From assembly GCF_900106675.1 (NCBI RefSeq), contig NZ_FNOB01000006.1, positions 153,967 through 217,966 on the forward strand: a stretch of DNA of 64,000 bases, written 5' to 3'. The notes below the pieces were generated by a model. The model was not told the origin of the DNA. It worked only from the letters and a program-made list of their open reading frames with translations, and searched no databases. Position 1 is the first letter of the stretch. Every line of letters starts with the position of its first letter. A program made the position numbers and the translations under genes. The stretch is from Allgaiera indica. Its GTDB lineage: Bacteria > Pseudomonadota > Alphaproteobacteria > Rhodobacterales > Rhodobacteraceae. Shown one piece after another: positions 24,857 through 33,687 of the stretch.

Positions 24857-25417
24857 ATGGAGGGCTTGAGCGAGCGCCAATACGCCGCCCGTGTCGGCCT
24901 GTCACGCGGCGCGATCCAGAAGGCGAAAGCGACGGGGCGGCTGGTGCTGCACGAAGATGGCAGCATCGACGCGGAGGCCAGTGATGCCCTGCGCGCGCAG
25001 GCGACCGATCCTTCGAAAACCCGCAAAGCACCACAACCCAAGCTGAAGCCCGTTCCGGAAGCAGCGGTGTCCGCCGTCGGCGATACCCTGCGGGAACAGG
25101 GAATGGCCGCGCCACCGGTCGGCAGCGGCACCACCTTTCTGCAGGCCAAGACGGCGAACGAAGTGCTGAAGGCGCAGGAACGGCGCCTCCGGCTGCAGAA
25201 GCTGAAAGGCGAGTTGATCGACCGGGCCCGCGCATTGTCGCTGGTTTTCCGGCTGGCGCGGCAGGAGCGTGACGTCTGGGTCAACTGGCCCGCGCGGGCG
25301 GCGGCGTTGATGGCAGCCGATCTGGGCGTCGAGCCCGCCGTGATGCAAAAGGTCCTGGAGAAACATGTCCGAGCCCAGCTCGACGAGCTTGCCGAGATCA
25401 AACCCGATCTCCGGTGA
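24857..25417 (+). CDS. terS: Phage terminase small subunit
   Basis: A 186-residue Nu1-like DNA-recognition subunit of the packaging motor. The N-terminal winged HTH is LSERQYAARVGLSRGAIQKAKATG (about residues 4-27). A Pro/Lys linker and a long helix (TANEVLKAQERRLRLQKLKG ... AQLDELAEIKPDL) for oligomerisation follow. It overlaps the large subunit gene by 53 bp in another frame. It should bind the pac or cos site, which has not been located. Confidence 0.85.
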   Translation: MEGLSERQYAARVGLSRGAIQKAKATGRLVLHEDGSIDAEASDALRAQATDPSKTRKAPQPKLKPVPEAAVSAVGDTLREQGMAAPPVGSGTTFLQAKTANEVLKAQERRLRLQKLKGELIDRARALSLVFRLARQERDVWVNWPARAAALMAADLGVEPAVMQKVLEKHVRAQLDELAEIKPDLR

Positions 25418-27395
25418 TGCGCACGCCTCAAGTAGCGAAGCGGTAGGCGAACAAATCGAAGACTTCGAGGGCGCGGCGGAAATCCTGCGCGCCTGGGGTG
25501 AAGGCCTGAAGCCGGATCCGGACCTGACCGTGTCGCAATGGGCGGATCGGCACCGGATGCTCTCGGGCCGGGCCTCGGCAGAACCCGGGCGGTATCGCAC
25601 GGCCCGCACGCCCTACATGGGCGAGATCATGGACCGGCTAAGCCCGGGCGATCCAACGCAGCGGATCGTGTTCATGAAGGCGGCACAGGTCGGCGCGACC
25701 GAGGCCGGCAACAACTGGATCGGCTTCGTGATCCACCAGGCACCGGGCCCGATGCTGGCGGTCCAGCCGACGGTGGAACTGGCGAAACGCAACTCGCGCC
25801 AGCGGATCGACCCGCTGATCGATGAAAGCCCGGAGCTGCGCGAACGGGTCAAACCGGCGCGCTCGCGGGATGCGGGCAACACGATGCTCTCCAAGGAATT
25901 CGCAGGCGGCATCCTGATCATGACCGGGGCCAACTCGGCGGTCGGGCTGCGTTCGACCCCGGCGCGCTACATCTTCCTCGACGAGGTCGATGCCTATCCA
26001 GCCTCGGCCGACGAGGAAGGCGACCCGGTCACGCTGGCCGAGGCGCGGTCGCTGACCTTTGCCCATCGGCGCAAGGTGTTCCTGGTCTCGACCCCGACGA
26101 TCCGGGGGCTGAGCCGGATCGAGCGGGAATACGAGGCCAGCGACCAGCGCCGCTTCTTCGTGCCGTGCCCCCATTGCGGGCAGATGCAATGGCTGAAGTT
26201 CGAGCGGCTGCGCTGGCAGAAGGGTCGGCCGGAAACGGCGGAATACCATTGCGAGGGCTGCGAGGCGCCCATCGCGGAACACCACAAGACGGCGATGTTG
26301 CAAGCGGGCGAATGGCGCCCGACGTCCGAGGCGGCTGATCCGAACACCGTCGGCTATCACCTCTCGGCGCTCTATTCCCCCATCGGCTGGCTGAGCTGGG
26401 AGCGGATCGTGCGGGCATGGGAAGCGGCGCAGGGGGCGGACGAGGCCATCAAGGCGTTCCGCAACACCATTCTTGGCGAGACATGGGTCGAGACCGGCGA
26501 GGCGCCCGATTGGCAGCGGCTTTACGACCGGCGTGAGCGATGGAGGCCGGGCATCGTTCCCGCGGGCGGGTTGTTCCTCACCGCCGGGGCCGACGTGCAG
26601 AAAGACCGGATCGAGGTCGATGTCTGGGCCTGGGGCCGTGGTCTGGAAAGCTGGCTCGTCGATCACATTGTCATTGAGGGTGGACCCGACCGGCATGAGG
26701 CCTGGGGCGATCTGACAGACCTGCTCGGTCGAACATGGCGGCATGAGCGTGGCGCACATCTGAAGATCGCGCGGCTCGCCATCGATACCGGCTATGAGGC
26801 CCCGGCAGTCTATGGTTGGGCGCGGGCGCAAGGCTTTGCACAGGTGTCGCCCGTGAAGGGCGTCGAGGGGTTCAATCGGGCCAGTCCGGTCTCGGGCCCC
26901 ACTTACGTGGATGCGACCGAGGGCGGCAAGCGCCTGCGACGCGGCGCGCGGCTCTGGACCGTGGCGGTCTCAACCTTCAAGGCCGAGACCTACCGCTTCC
27001 TGCGGCTGGCGCGGCCGACGGAGGAGGATCTGGCCAAGGGGGCCGCGTTCCCGGCCGGCACGGTGCATCTGCCGGGTTGGGTCGAGAACGAATGGTTGAA
27101 GCAGTTCGTCGCCGAACAACTGGTGACGGTCGCTACCCGCCGCGGCTTTGCCCGGCTGGAATGGCAGAAGCTGCGCGAGCGGAACGAGGCGCTGGACTGC
27201 CGGGTGTATGCCCGGGCCGCCGCCTGGATCGCGGGTGCGGATCGCTGGACCGACGAGAAATGGCGCGACCTCGAGGATCAGCTCGGGGTGGCCGACGCTT
27301 CTGCGGATCCCGCGGGGCAGATCAACAGGCAGGCGCAGGCATCGCAGGGGAAACGCCGATCCGACTGGCTCGGACGGCGTGGAGGATGGTTCTAA
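25365..27395 (+). CDS. terL: Phage terminase large subunit (GpA family)
   Basis: The 676-residue ATPase-nuclease that translocates and cuts phage DNA. ATPase: the adenine/Walker A region VFMKAAQVGATEAGNNWIGF (about residues 102-121) and Walker B ARYIFLDEVDAYPASADE (about 203-220). A zinc-ribbon-like pair CPHCGQ ... CEGCEAP lies at about 268-305, and the nuclease region has TAGADVQKDRIEVDVWAWG and a late IDTGYEAPAVYGWA. Length and motif order fit lambda GpA. GGAG lies before the ATG at 25365. Confidence 0.93.
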   Translation: MSEPSSTSLPRSNPISGDAHASSSEAVGEQIEDFEGAAEILRAWGEGLKPDPDLTVSQWADRHRMLSGRASAEPGRYRTARTPYMGEIMDRLSPGDPTQRIVFMKAAQVGATEAGNNWIGFVIHQAPGPMLAVQPTVELAKRNSRQRIDPLIDESPELRERVKPARSRDAGNTMLSKEFAGGILIMTGANSAVGLRSTPARYIFLDEVDAYPASADEEGDPVTLAEARSLTFAHRRKVFLVSTPTIRGLSRIEREYEASDQRRFFVPCPHCGQMQWLKFERLRWQKGRPETAEYHCEGCEAPIAEHHKTAMLQAGEWRPTSEAADPNTVGYHLSALYSPIGWLSWERIVRAWEAAQGADEAIKAFRNTILGETWVETGEAPDWQRLYDRRERWRPGIVPAGGLFLTAGADVQKDRIEVDVWAWGRGLESWLVDHIVIEGGPDRHEAWGDLTDLLGRTWRHERGAHLKIARLAIDTGYEAPAVYGWARAQGFAQVSPVKGVEGFNRASPVSGPTYVDATEGGKRLRRGARLWTVAVSTFKAETYRFLRLARPTEEDLAKGAAFPAGTVHLPGWVENEWLKQFVAEQLVTVATRRGFARLEWQKLRERNEALDCRVYARAAAWIAGADRWTDEKWRDLEDQLGVADASADPAGQINRQAQASQGKRRSDWLGRRGGWF

Positions 27396-27604
27396 TGGCG
27401 GACTGGACGGAAACCGAATTGTCGGCGCTGCGCCGGGCCTATGCCAGTGGCACGACGCGGGTCAGCTATGACGGCAAATCCGTCGACTACGGCTCGGCCG
27501 AGGATCTGCTGGCGCGCATCCGGACCATTGAGCGGGCGATTGCGGGGACGACCCGACCGCTGCCGGTGGCGGGCCTCGCGGGCTTCAGCCGCGGGGATCG
27601 ATAA
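27395..27604 (+). CDS. gpW-like head-tail joining protein
   Basis: A 69-residue member of the lambda gpW family: MADWTETELSALRRAYASGT, then TRVSYDGKSVDYGSAEDLLAR and IRTIERAI. gpW plugs the portal after packaging and makes the site for tail attachment. It sits exactly between terminase and portal genes as in lambda, with TAATG overlaps on both sides. Confidence 0.93.
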   Translation: MADWTETELSALRRAYASGTTRVSYDGKSVDYGSAEDLLARIRTIERAIAGTTRPLPVAGLAGFSRGDR

Positions 27605-29130
27605 TGGCAACCAATTGGTTCGATAGGGCCATCGCCACGGTGGCGCCACGCACGGCGGCCCGCCGTGTGCTTGCCCGACAGGCGTTCGAGACTCTGGCAC
27701 GGGGCTATGACGGCGCGGCGCGTGGGCGGCGCACCGAGGGCTGGCGCGCGCCGGGCAGTTCCGCCGACACCGAGATCGGCATCGCCGGGGCGCTTCTGCG
27801 CGACCGGATGCGGGATCTCGTGCGCAACAACCCGCATGCCGCCAAGGCCGTGGCGGTGCTGGTCAACAACATCGTCGGCGCCGGCATCATGCCGCGCGCC
27901 GCCAGCGGCGATGACAAGCTGGACCGCACGGTGGACACGCTCTTTGCCCGCTGGTCGGAGGCGGCCGATGCCGATGGCCAGCTCGACTTCTACGGGCTGC
28001 AGACGCTGATCTGCCGCGAGATGGTCGAGGCGGGAGAGGTCCTGGTGCGCCGCCGCTTGCGCCGATCCTCGGACGGGCTCCCGGTGCCGCTGCAATTGCA
28101 AGTGCTGGAAGCCGACTTCCTCGACGCCACGAAATCCGGGGCTGTCGGCGCGGGACGGCTGGTCCAGGGCATCGAGTTCGACCCGCTCGGCAAGCGCCGG
28201 GCCTACTGGCTGCACGCCGAACATCCCGGCGATGCCCATGGCGCCTTGCGCGGTGGCACCAACAGCCGCCCGGTCCCGGCAACCGACATCGCCCATGTCT
28301 ATGAAAAGCAGCGCACGCAGGCGCGCGGCGTTCCATGGGGCGCGCCGGTGATCCGGTCCTTGCGCGATCTCGACGATTACGAGGTGGCCGAGATCGTGCG
28401 CAAGAAGACCGAGGCCTGTGTCACCGCAATCGTGTTTGGCGATGACGAGGCCCAGCAGGGCATCGCGCCCGCGGTGGTCGATGCCGATGGAAACCGGGTC
28501 GAGCAGTTCGAACCGGGCCTCATCGCCTATGCGCGGGGCGGCAAGGACATCCGGTTCAACCAGCCCGCCGCCACCGGCGGCTATGGTGAGTACAAGCGGG
28601 CCAGCCTGCACACGATCTCGGCCGGGTTCCGGGTGCCCTACGAGTTGCTGACCGGGGACCTGTCCCAGGTGAATTATTCCTCGATCCGGGCGGGGCTCGT
28701 GGAGTTCCGCCGGATGATCGACGCCGTCCAGTGGCAGCTCTTCATCCCGATGTTCTGCGCGCCGGTCTGGCGCTGGTTCACCGAGGCCGCATGGGCGGCG
28801 GGCCGGATCCCGACGCCCGACGTGCCGGTCGAATGGTCGCCGCCGAAGTTCGAGGCGGTCGATCCGCAGAAGGACGCGATGGCGAACCTCTTGTCGATCC
28901 GCTCCGGCACGATAACGCTGGCGGAGGTGATCGCGCAACAGGGCCGCAACCCCGATGCGGTGCTGGCGGAGATTGCCGCCACCAACGCGAAACTCGACGC
29001 GCTCGGGCTGGTGCTCGACAGCGATCCGCGCCGCGTCACCAAGACCGGGAGCGCGCAGACGAGTGACCCGGTGAACGATCCTTCCGCCGACACAACGGCT
29101 GATTCGGCGCCGACAGACCAACAGGACTGA
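27604..29130 (+). CDS. Phage portal protein, lambda type
   Basis: A 508-residue portal, the dodecameric DNA entry ring at one capsid vertex. Characteristic segments are MRDLVRNNPHAAKAVAVLVN near residue 60, HVYEKQRTQARGVPWGAPVI near 233, YKRASLHTISAGFRVPYELL around 330-350, and DLSQVNYSSIRAGLVEFRRM. The C-terminus is acidic and Thr/Ser-rich. It follows gpW with a 1-bp overlap; the protease-capsid gene is 5 bp downstream. Confidence 0.93.
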   Translation: MATNWFDRAIATVAPRTAARRVLARQAFETLARGYDGAARGRRTEGWRAPGSSADTEIGIAGALLRDRMRDLVRNNPHAAKAVAVLVNNIVGAGIMPRAASGDDKLDRTVDTLFARWSEAADADGQLDFYGLQTLICREMVEAGEVLVRRRLRRSSDGLPVPLQLQVLEADFLDATKSGAVGAGRLVQGIEFDPLGKRRAYWLHAEHPGDAHGALRGGTNSRPVPATDIAHVYEKQRTQARGVPWGAPVIRSLRDLDDYEVAEIVRKKTEACVTAIVFGDDEAQQGIAPAVVDADGNRVEQFEPGLIAYARGGKDIRFNQPAATGGYGEYKRASLHTISAGFRVPYELLTGDLSQVNYSSIRAGLVEFRRMIDAVQWQLFIPMFCAPVWRWFTEAAWAAGRIPTPDVPVEWSPPKFEAVDPQKDAMANLLSIRSGTITLAEVIAQQGRNPDAVLAEIAATNAKLDALGLVLDSDPRRVTKTGSAQTSDPVNDPSADTTADSAPTDQQD

Positions 29131-29135
29131 CGAAC

Positions 29136-31202
29136 ATGGACACGATGATCGAAATCCCGGCCCTGCGCCGGATGGCGGAGCTTGCGCCGAACTCGGCCGA
29201 CACCGAGGCCCGCACCGTCGAGGTGATCTGGTCGGCGGGCGCCCGGGTCCGCCGGTCGACCCTCTTCGGCGAGCCCTATGACGAGGAACTGAGCCTCGAT
29301 CCGGCCCATGTGCGGCTCGAGCGGCTGAACGCGGGAGCGCCGTTTCTGAAGGTGCACGAGATAGACACGCTGGATGCGGTGATCGGATCGGTGGTGCCGG
29401 GCTCGGCCCGCATCGAGAATGGGCGCGGCGTCGCGCAGGTGCGCATCAGCGAACGTGCCGATGTCGAACCGATCTGGCGCGATATCCAGGCCGGGCACAT
29501 CCGGGCGGTTTCCATCGGCTACCAGGTGCACCGCTTTGAGGTCTCGAAGCCCGAGGCGGGCCGCGAGCTCTGGCGCGCGGTGGACTGGACGCCCTTCGAG
29601 GTCTCCGCCGTGCCCGTGGGCGCCGATCCCGCCGCGGGGTTCCGCGCCCGATCCCAACTTCACGATTGCGTCCTCCATCGCCGGGACGTGCAACCCACCA
29701 CCACAGGAGCCATCCCGATGAGCGACAAGACCGAGACCCCGGCCAACGACGCCGCAACCCGCACCACCCCCCAGCCGATCGAACCGGTCGCGACCGAGGA
29801 CACCGCCATGCCCGAACCGAAGACCCCCGCGACGGAGCTGCAAGCGGCTGCGGTCGAAACCCGTTCCCAGCCGAAACCGCAGAAGCCTGAGGTCACCCCG
29901 GCGCCTGACGCGGAAGCCGCCGCCACCCGGGCGCGCGAAGCGGAACGCAACCGCGTCTCCACGATCTACGATCTGGCCGGCCGCCTGAACCTCGAGCGCA
30001 GCTTCGCCGAGGATCTTGTGAAGCGCGGCACGGATATCGACGAGGCCCGGCGCCTGATCCTCGATCAGGTGGCCGCGAAGTCCGAGGAAACCCGCACTTT
30101 CAGCCAGGTGTCGATCCCGCTCGGTGGCCGCGATGAGGAGATCACCCGGCGCGAGGCCGTGGCCAATGCGCTTCTGCACCGCTACAGCCCGACGCTCTTC
30201 GAACTGGAAGATGCGGCGCGGCAATATCGCGGCATGACGCTCCTGGAACTGGCCCGCGAGAGCCTCGGCAATGCCGGCGTGAACACGCGCGGTCTCTCGC
30301 GTGACGAGGTGGCAACGCGGGCGCTGCATTCGACGTCCGACTTCCCCGAGATCCTGTCGGCCGTCACCAACAAGACGCTCCGGCAGGCCTACGAGGCTTA
30401 TCCCCGCACCTTCATGCTGTTCTGCCGCCAGGTTCTGGCCACCGACTTCAAGGCCATGCACCGGGTCCAGCTTGGCGAGGCCCCGCAGTTGCTGGAGGTG
30501 GGCGAAAGCGGCGAGTTCAAGCGCGGCACGCTTGGCGAGAGCAAGGAAAGCTACAAGGTCAAGACCTATGGGCGCGTGGTCGCCATCACCCGCCAGACGC
30601 TGATCAACGACGATCTCGACGCCTTCACCCGTATCCCGGCGATGTACGGCAACTCCATCGCCCAGCTGGAATCGGACGTGGTCTGGGGCATCATCACCGC
30701 GAACCCGGCCATGGCCGACGGCAATGCGCTGTTCCACGCCACCCACAAGAACCTCGCGGGCACCGGCGCGGCGCTCGACGTGACCACCGTCGGCGCGGCC
30801 CGCGCGGCCATGGCCAAGCAGACCGGCCTCGACAAGAAAACGGTCCTGAACGTGCGGCCTGCCTTCCTGATCGTGCCGGCCGCGCTGGAGTTGAAGGCCG
30901 AGCAGCTGGTCGCCCAGAACCTCGTGCCCGCCGCGACCGCCAGCGTCGTGCCGCAATCGATCCGCACGCTCACCCCGATCAGCGAACCGCGCCTCGATGC
31001 GGCCAGTGCCACCGCCTGGTACCTGGCGGCCAGCCCGAACCAGATCGACACCATCGAATACGCCTATCTGGAAGGCCAGCAGGGCGCCTATATCGAGACG
31101 CGCAATGGCTTCGACGTAGACGGCGTCGAGATCAAGTGCCGCCTCGACTTCGGCGCCAAGGCGATCGACTGGCGCGGTCTTTACAAGAACCCGGGCGCGT
31201 AA
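29136..31202 (+). CDS. Prohead protease fused to major capsid protein
   Basis: A 688-residue fusion. Residues 1-185 are an S78/U35-type prohead protease with HEIDTLDAVIGSVV (catalytic His) and IRAVSIGYQVHRFEV (catalytic Ser). Residues 186-270 are a Pro/Thr/Glu linker that probably acts as scaffold. The remainder is an HK97-fold capsid protein related to Mu-like major heads, with YPRTFMLFCRQVLATDFKAM and AMYGNSIAQLESDVVWGIIT. Such natural fusions are known in siphophages; self-cleavage should release the capsid subunit. A strong hairpin follows the stop. Confidence 0.9.
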   Translation: MDTMIEIPALRRMAELAPNSADTEARTVEVIWSAGARVRRSTLFGEPYDEELSLDPAHVRLERLNAGAPFLKVHEIDTLDAVIGSVVPGSARIENGRGVAQVRISERADVEPIWRDIQAGHIRAVSIGYQVHRFEVSKPEAGRELWRAVDWTPFEVSAVPVGADPAAGFRARSQLHDCVLHRRDVQPTTTGAIPMSDKTETPANDAATRTTPQPIEPVATEDTAMPEPKTPATELQAAAVETRSQPKPQKPEVTPAPDAEAAATRAREAERNRVSTIYDLAGRLNLERSFAEDLVKRGTDIDEARRLILDQVAAKSEETRTFSQVSIPLGGRDEEITRREAVANALLHRYSPTLFELEDAARQYRGMTLLELARESLGNAGVNTRGLSRDEVATRALHSTSDFPEILSAVTNKTLRQAYEAYPRTFMLFCRQVLATDFKAMHRVQLGEAPQLLEVGESGEFKRGTLGESKESYKVKTYGRVVAITRQTLINDDLDAFTRIPAMYGNSIAQLESDVVWGIITANPAMADGNALFHATHKNLAGTGAALDVTTVGAARAAMAKQTGLDKKTVLNVRPAFLIVPAALELKAEQLVAQNLVPAATASVVPQSIRTLTPISEPRLDAASATAWYLAASPNQIDTIEYAYLEGQQGAYIETRNGFDVDGVEIKCRLDFGAKAIDWRGLYKNPGA

Positions 31203-31232
31203 CCCCGGCCATTCCTGACATCTGAACCCTGA

Positions 31233-31258
31233 CGGGCGGTCCAACCGGGCCGCCCGTT
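31233..31258 (+). terminator. Hairpin after capsid gene
   Basis: ACGGGCGG (31233-31240) and CCGCCCGT (31251-31258) form an 8-bp stem with a 10-nt loop followed by TTCCCTTT. It lies 30 bp after the capsid stop and 23 bp before the decoration gene. A partial terminator here could give excess capsid mRNA over tail mRNA. Confidence 0.6.
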
Positions 31259-31281
31259 TCCCTTTGCAAAGGATCCCGCAC

Positions 31282-31617
31282 ATGAAGAACTACGTCCAGC
31301 CCGGCAACACCATCACGCTCACCGCGCCCTATGCGGTCACCTCCGGCGACGGCCTGCTCGTCGGCTCCATCTTCGGCGTGGCCGCCGGGGACGCCGCCAA
31401 CGCCGAGATCGTCGAGGTCGCGCTCACAGGTGTCTTTGATCTCAAGAAAGTCGCCTCTCAGGCCTGGTCCGCCGGTGACAAGGTCTATTGGGACAACACC
31501 AACAAGGAAGCGACCAAGACCGCCACGGCAAATACCCTGATCGGCGTCGCCATCGAAGCCGTCGCTGGCGGCGCGGGCGACGTGATCGGCCGGGTGCGCC
31601 TGAACGCGAGCTTCTGA
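31282..31617 (+). CDS. DUF2190 family capsid decoration-like protein
   Basis: A 111-residue all-beta protein of the DUF2190 family: NYVQPGNTITLTAPYAVTSG, then GDGLLVGSIFGVA, GVFDLKKVASQAWSAGDKVY and GVAIEAVAGGAGDVIGRVRL. Located directly after the capsid gene, it is probably the capsid cement or decoration protein. The start ATG at 31282 is preceded by AAAGGA. Confidence 0.85.
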   Translation: MKNYVQPGNTITLTAPYAVTSGDGLLVGSIFGVAAGDAANAEIVEVALTGVFDLKKVASQAWSAGDKVYWDNTNKEATKTATANTLIGVAIEAVAGGAGDVIGRVRLNASF

Positions 31618-31928
31618 TGACGGCGTTCTCCGCCGTCGTGGATGCGCTGTTCAATGACCCCAACATCGGCCGCGAAGCGATCTACACATCCGCTGGCGGC
31701 ACGCCTGTTCTGGTGCGCGTCGTCGCCCGACAGGCCGATGCCATCACCGACTTTGGCGATGCGCGGCTCTGGTCGGAAACCACCCGTATCGACCTGCGCG
31801 TGGCGGAAGTGCCGACCCCGCGCCCCGGCGACCGGATCGAGATCGACGGCGAGGCCTTCCTCATCCAGGGCGAGCCCGTCCGCGACCGCGAGCGGCTGGT
31901 CTGGACTGTCGATCTGCGGCCAGCATGA
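31617..31928 (+). CDS. Head-tail joining protein (gpFII-like)
   Basis: A 103-residue beta-rich protein: MTAFSAVVDALFNDPNIGRE, a strand pair VLVRVVARQADAITDFGDAR, and PRPGDRIEIDGEAFLIQGEP near the C-terminus. Size, the PRPGD turn and position after the decoration gene match phage connector proteins related to lambda gpFII. The start overlaps the preceding stop (TGATG) and its stop overlaps the next start. Confidence 0.75.
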   Translation: MTAFSAVVDALFNDPNIGREAIYTSAGGTPVLVRVVARQADAITDFGDARLWSETTRIDLRVAEVPTPRPGDRIEIDGEAFLIQGEPVRDRERLVWTVDLRPA

Positions 31929-32554
31929 AGCTGAAACTCGACATCACGCCCGACCTCGTCGCCGCCATGGCGGCCGAGGTGAAAGCGGGTGAGAAGGCCG
32001 TCACCGCCGCCATGCGCGAGGCCGGGACCGGGCTCAAGACCGCCTGGCGCGGCCAGATCACCGGCGCCGGGCTCGGGCGGCGGCTTGCCAACTCGATCCG
32101 GAGCCAGACCTACCCGAAGGCGGGCGAAAGCCTGAACGCGGCTGCGCTGGTCTGGTCCAAAGCCCCGGTCATCGTCGGCGCCCACGACACCGGCCCGCTG
32201 ATCCGATCCCGCGACGGCTTCTGGCTCGCGATCCCGCTTCCCGCCGCCGGCAAGGGGCGGCGCGGGGCGAAGCTGACACCGGGCGAATGGGAGCGCCGCC
32301 GTGGCCTGCGCCTGCGCTTCGTCTATCGCCGGCGTGGCCCCAGCCTGCTGGTGGCCGACGGACGGCTGAACACCAAGGGGCTCGGCGTCGCTTCCCGCTC
32401 GAAGACCGGCCGAGGCCGCGCCACCGTGCCGATCTTCCTGCTGGTCCCGCAGGTCAAGCTGCCGAAGCGGCTGAACCTTGATCGGGACGCCGAGCGGGCG
32501 CTCGACAGCGTGCCGGGGCTGATCGTGGCGAACTGGCTCGAAACCCGCCTCTGA
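31925..32554 (+). CDS. DUF6441-like tail completion protein
   Basis: A 209-residue basic protein: MKLKLDITPDLVAAMAAEVK, AGLGRRLANSIRSQTYPK, and FVYRRRGPSLLVADGRLNTK, ending in VPGLIVANWLETRL. Similar proteins in siphophages are labelled DUF6441 or minor tail (gpZ-like) components. Position between gpFII-like and gpU-like genes supports a tail-terminator complex role. The parDE pair follows, which separates it from its natural neighbour. Confidence 0.7.
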   Translation: MKLKLDITPDLVAAMAAEVKAGEKAVTAAMREAGTGLKTAWRGQITGAGLGRRLANSIRSQTYPKAGESLNAAALVWSKAPVIVGAHDTGPLIRSRDGFWLAIPLPAAGKGRRGAKLTPGEWERRRGLRLRFVYRRRGPSLLVADGRLNTKGLGVASRSKTGRGRATVPIFLLVPQVKLPKRLNLDRDAERALDSVPGLIVANWLETRL

Positions 32555-32580
32555 AGCCCATGGTCGACAGCTTCCCCTTA

Positions 32581-32597
32581 TTGGCATATATTGCCAA
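32581..32597. promoter_or_regulatory. Palindromic operator/promoter of parDE
   Basis: TTGGCATATATTGCCAA is a perfect palindrome with 6-bp arms (32581-32586, 32592-32597) around TATAT. It lies 16 bp before parD and includes a -10-like TATATT. Autoregulatory binding by ParD or ParDE at such a site is typical for the family. Confidence 0.72.
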
Positions 32598-32613
32598 TGA
32601 AGGAGAAAGCACC

Positions 32614-32871
32614 ATGGCCACGAGAAACGTCGTCCTCACCGAAAGCCAGTCCGCGCTGGTCGATCGCCTGGTCGCCTCGGGGCGATATCAGAACGCCAGC
32701 GAAGCCCTGCGCGCGGGGCTGCGGCTCCTGGAAAGCGAGGAGGCGCAACTCGACGCCTTGCTCGCGCGGCTCGAGAGCGGCCTCGACGAGGCCCGGCGCG
32801 GCGATCTGGCCGAGGGCTCGGGTGAGGACGCCATCCGGCGGGCCTTCCGCGCCGCTCGGACCGCGCTGTGA
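32614..32871 (+). CDS. parD: ParD-type antitoxin
   Basis: An 85-residue ribbon-helix-helix antitoxin. The N-terminal RHH (RNVVLTESQSALVDRLVASG, RYQNASEALRAGLRLLE) should bind the palindrome 16 bp upstream. The Glu/Ala-rich C-terminus wraps and neutralises ParE. AAGGAG lies before the ATG. The pair sits between tail genes of the prophage, a moron-like insertion that could stabilise the prophage or act against other phages. Confidence 0.9.
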   Translation: MATRNVVLTESQSALVDRLVASGRYQNASEALRAGLRLLESEEAQLDALLARLESGLDEARRGDLAEGSGEDAIRRAFRAARTAL

Positions 32872-33203
32872 GCGGCAAGCCGTGGCGTCTGACGCGGGCG
32901 GCCGAAGCATCGCTCCTCGACATCGCGCTCTGGACCATCGAGACATTCGGCCCGCGACAGGCCGAGGCCTATGAGGCCGACCTGATCGACCGCTGCGCGG
33001 CGATCGCGCAGGGCGAGGCGCCATGGCAGAGCTGCGCCAAGATCATTGATCCGCGCCTGCCCGAGGAACTGCGTTTCACCCGCTGCGGCGAGCATCTGAT
33101 CGTGTTCCTGGATGAGCCCGACCGGGTGATCATCGTCGATTTCCTGCATGGCCGGCGCGATCTGCCCGCGCGGTTGACAGAGCTGGCGCGCCGGGACGAC
33201 TGA
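32868..33203 (+). CDS. parE: ParE-type toxin (RelE/ParE superfamily)
   Basis: A 111-residue toxin. The GTG start overlaps the parD stop (GTGA), the usual coupling that makes antitoxin first. Family motifs are WRLTRAAEASLLDIALWTIE, FGPRQAEAYEADLIDRCAAI, and the C-terminal RCGEHLIVFLDEPDRVIIVD followed by FLHGRRDLPARL. ParE toxins typically poison DNA gyrase, but the target here is not shown by sequence. Confidence 0.9.
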   Translation: MSGKPWRLTRAAEASLLDIALWTIETFGPRQAEAYEADLIDRCAAIAQGEAPWQSCAKIIDPRLPEELRFTRCGEHLIVFLDEPDRVIIVDFLHGRRDLPARLTELARRDD

Positions 33204-33243
33204 CCGGACCCATCTAGACCCATCTCGACGCTCCGAGGCCTTG

Positions 33244-33663
33244 ATGCCCACCCCCCGCGAAACCATCCTCGCCGCCTTGCACGCGCGGCTCTCGGCGCTG
33301 CCCGCAACCGTCTTGCGCGGCGATGTCCTGCCCGAGCGCGTCCCGGCCGAGGGCCTGCTGATCCTGCGCGATGGCGAGCCGGGGGAGCCGGAGGTGACGC
33401 TGTCGCCGCTCGCCTACCACTACCAGCACCGCGCCGAGATCGAGGCGGTCGTGCAGGGCAGCGACCGTGATGGCGATTTCGATGCGCTTTGCGCCAGCAT
33501 CGGTACGGCGCTCGCCGGTGACCGCACCTTGGGTGGGCTTTGCGACTGGGCCGAGGCGGAAGCGCCGCGGCCGGCCGATCTGCCGGTCGAGGGGGCGGCG
33601 AGCCTGAAGGCGGCTGTGATACCTGTCATCCTGCACTACACCACGGCCGACCCCTTGGCCTGA
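33244..33663 (+). CDS. Tail terminator-like protein (gpU type)
   Basis: A 139-residue protein beginning MPTPRETILAALHARLSALP with PLAYHYQHRAEIEAVVQGSD in the middle and a C-terminal strand AAVIPVILHYTTADPLA. Homologues in siphophages are often mislabelled acyl-CoA transferase. Size and order, just before the tail tube gene, point to the tail terminator that caps the tube. ATG 33244 is preferred over a TTG directly upstream. Confidence 0.7.
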   Translation: MPTPRETILAALHARLSALPATVLRGDVLPERVPAEGLLILRDGEPGEPEVTLSPLAYHYQHRAEIEAVVQGSDRDGDFDALCASIGTALAGDRTLGGLCDWAEAEAPRPADLPVEGAASLKAAVIPVILHYTTADPLA

Positions 33664-33687
33664 CCGCAACAACCTCAGGAGAACACC

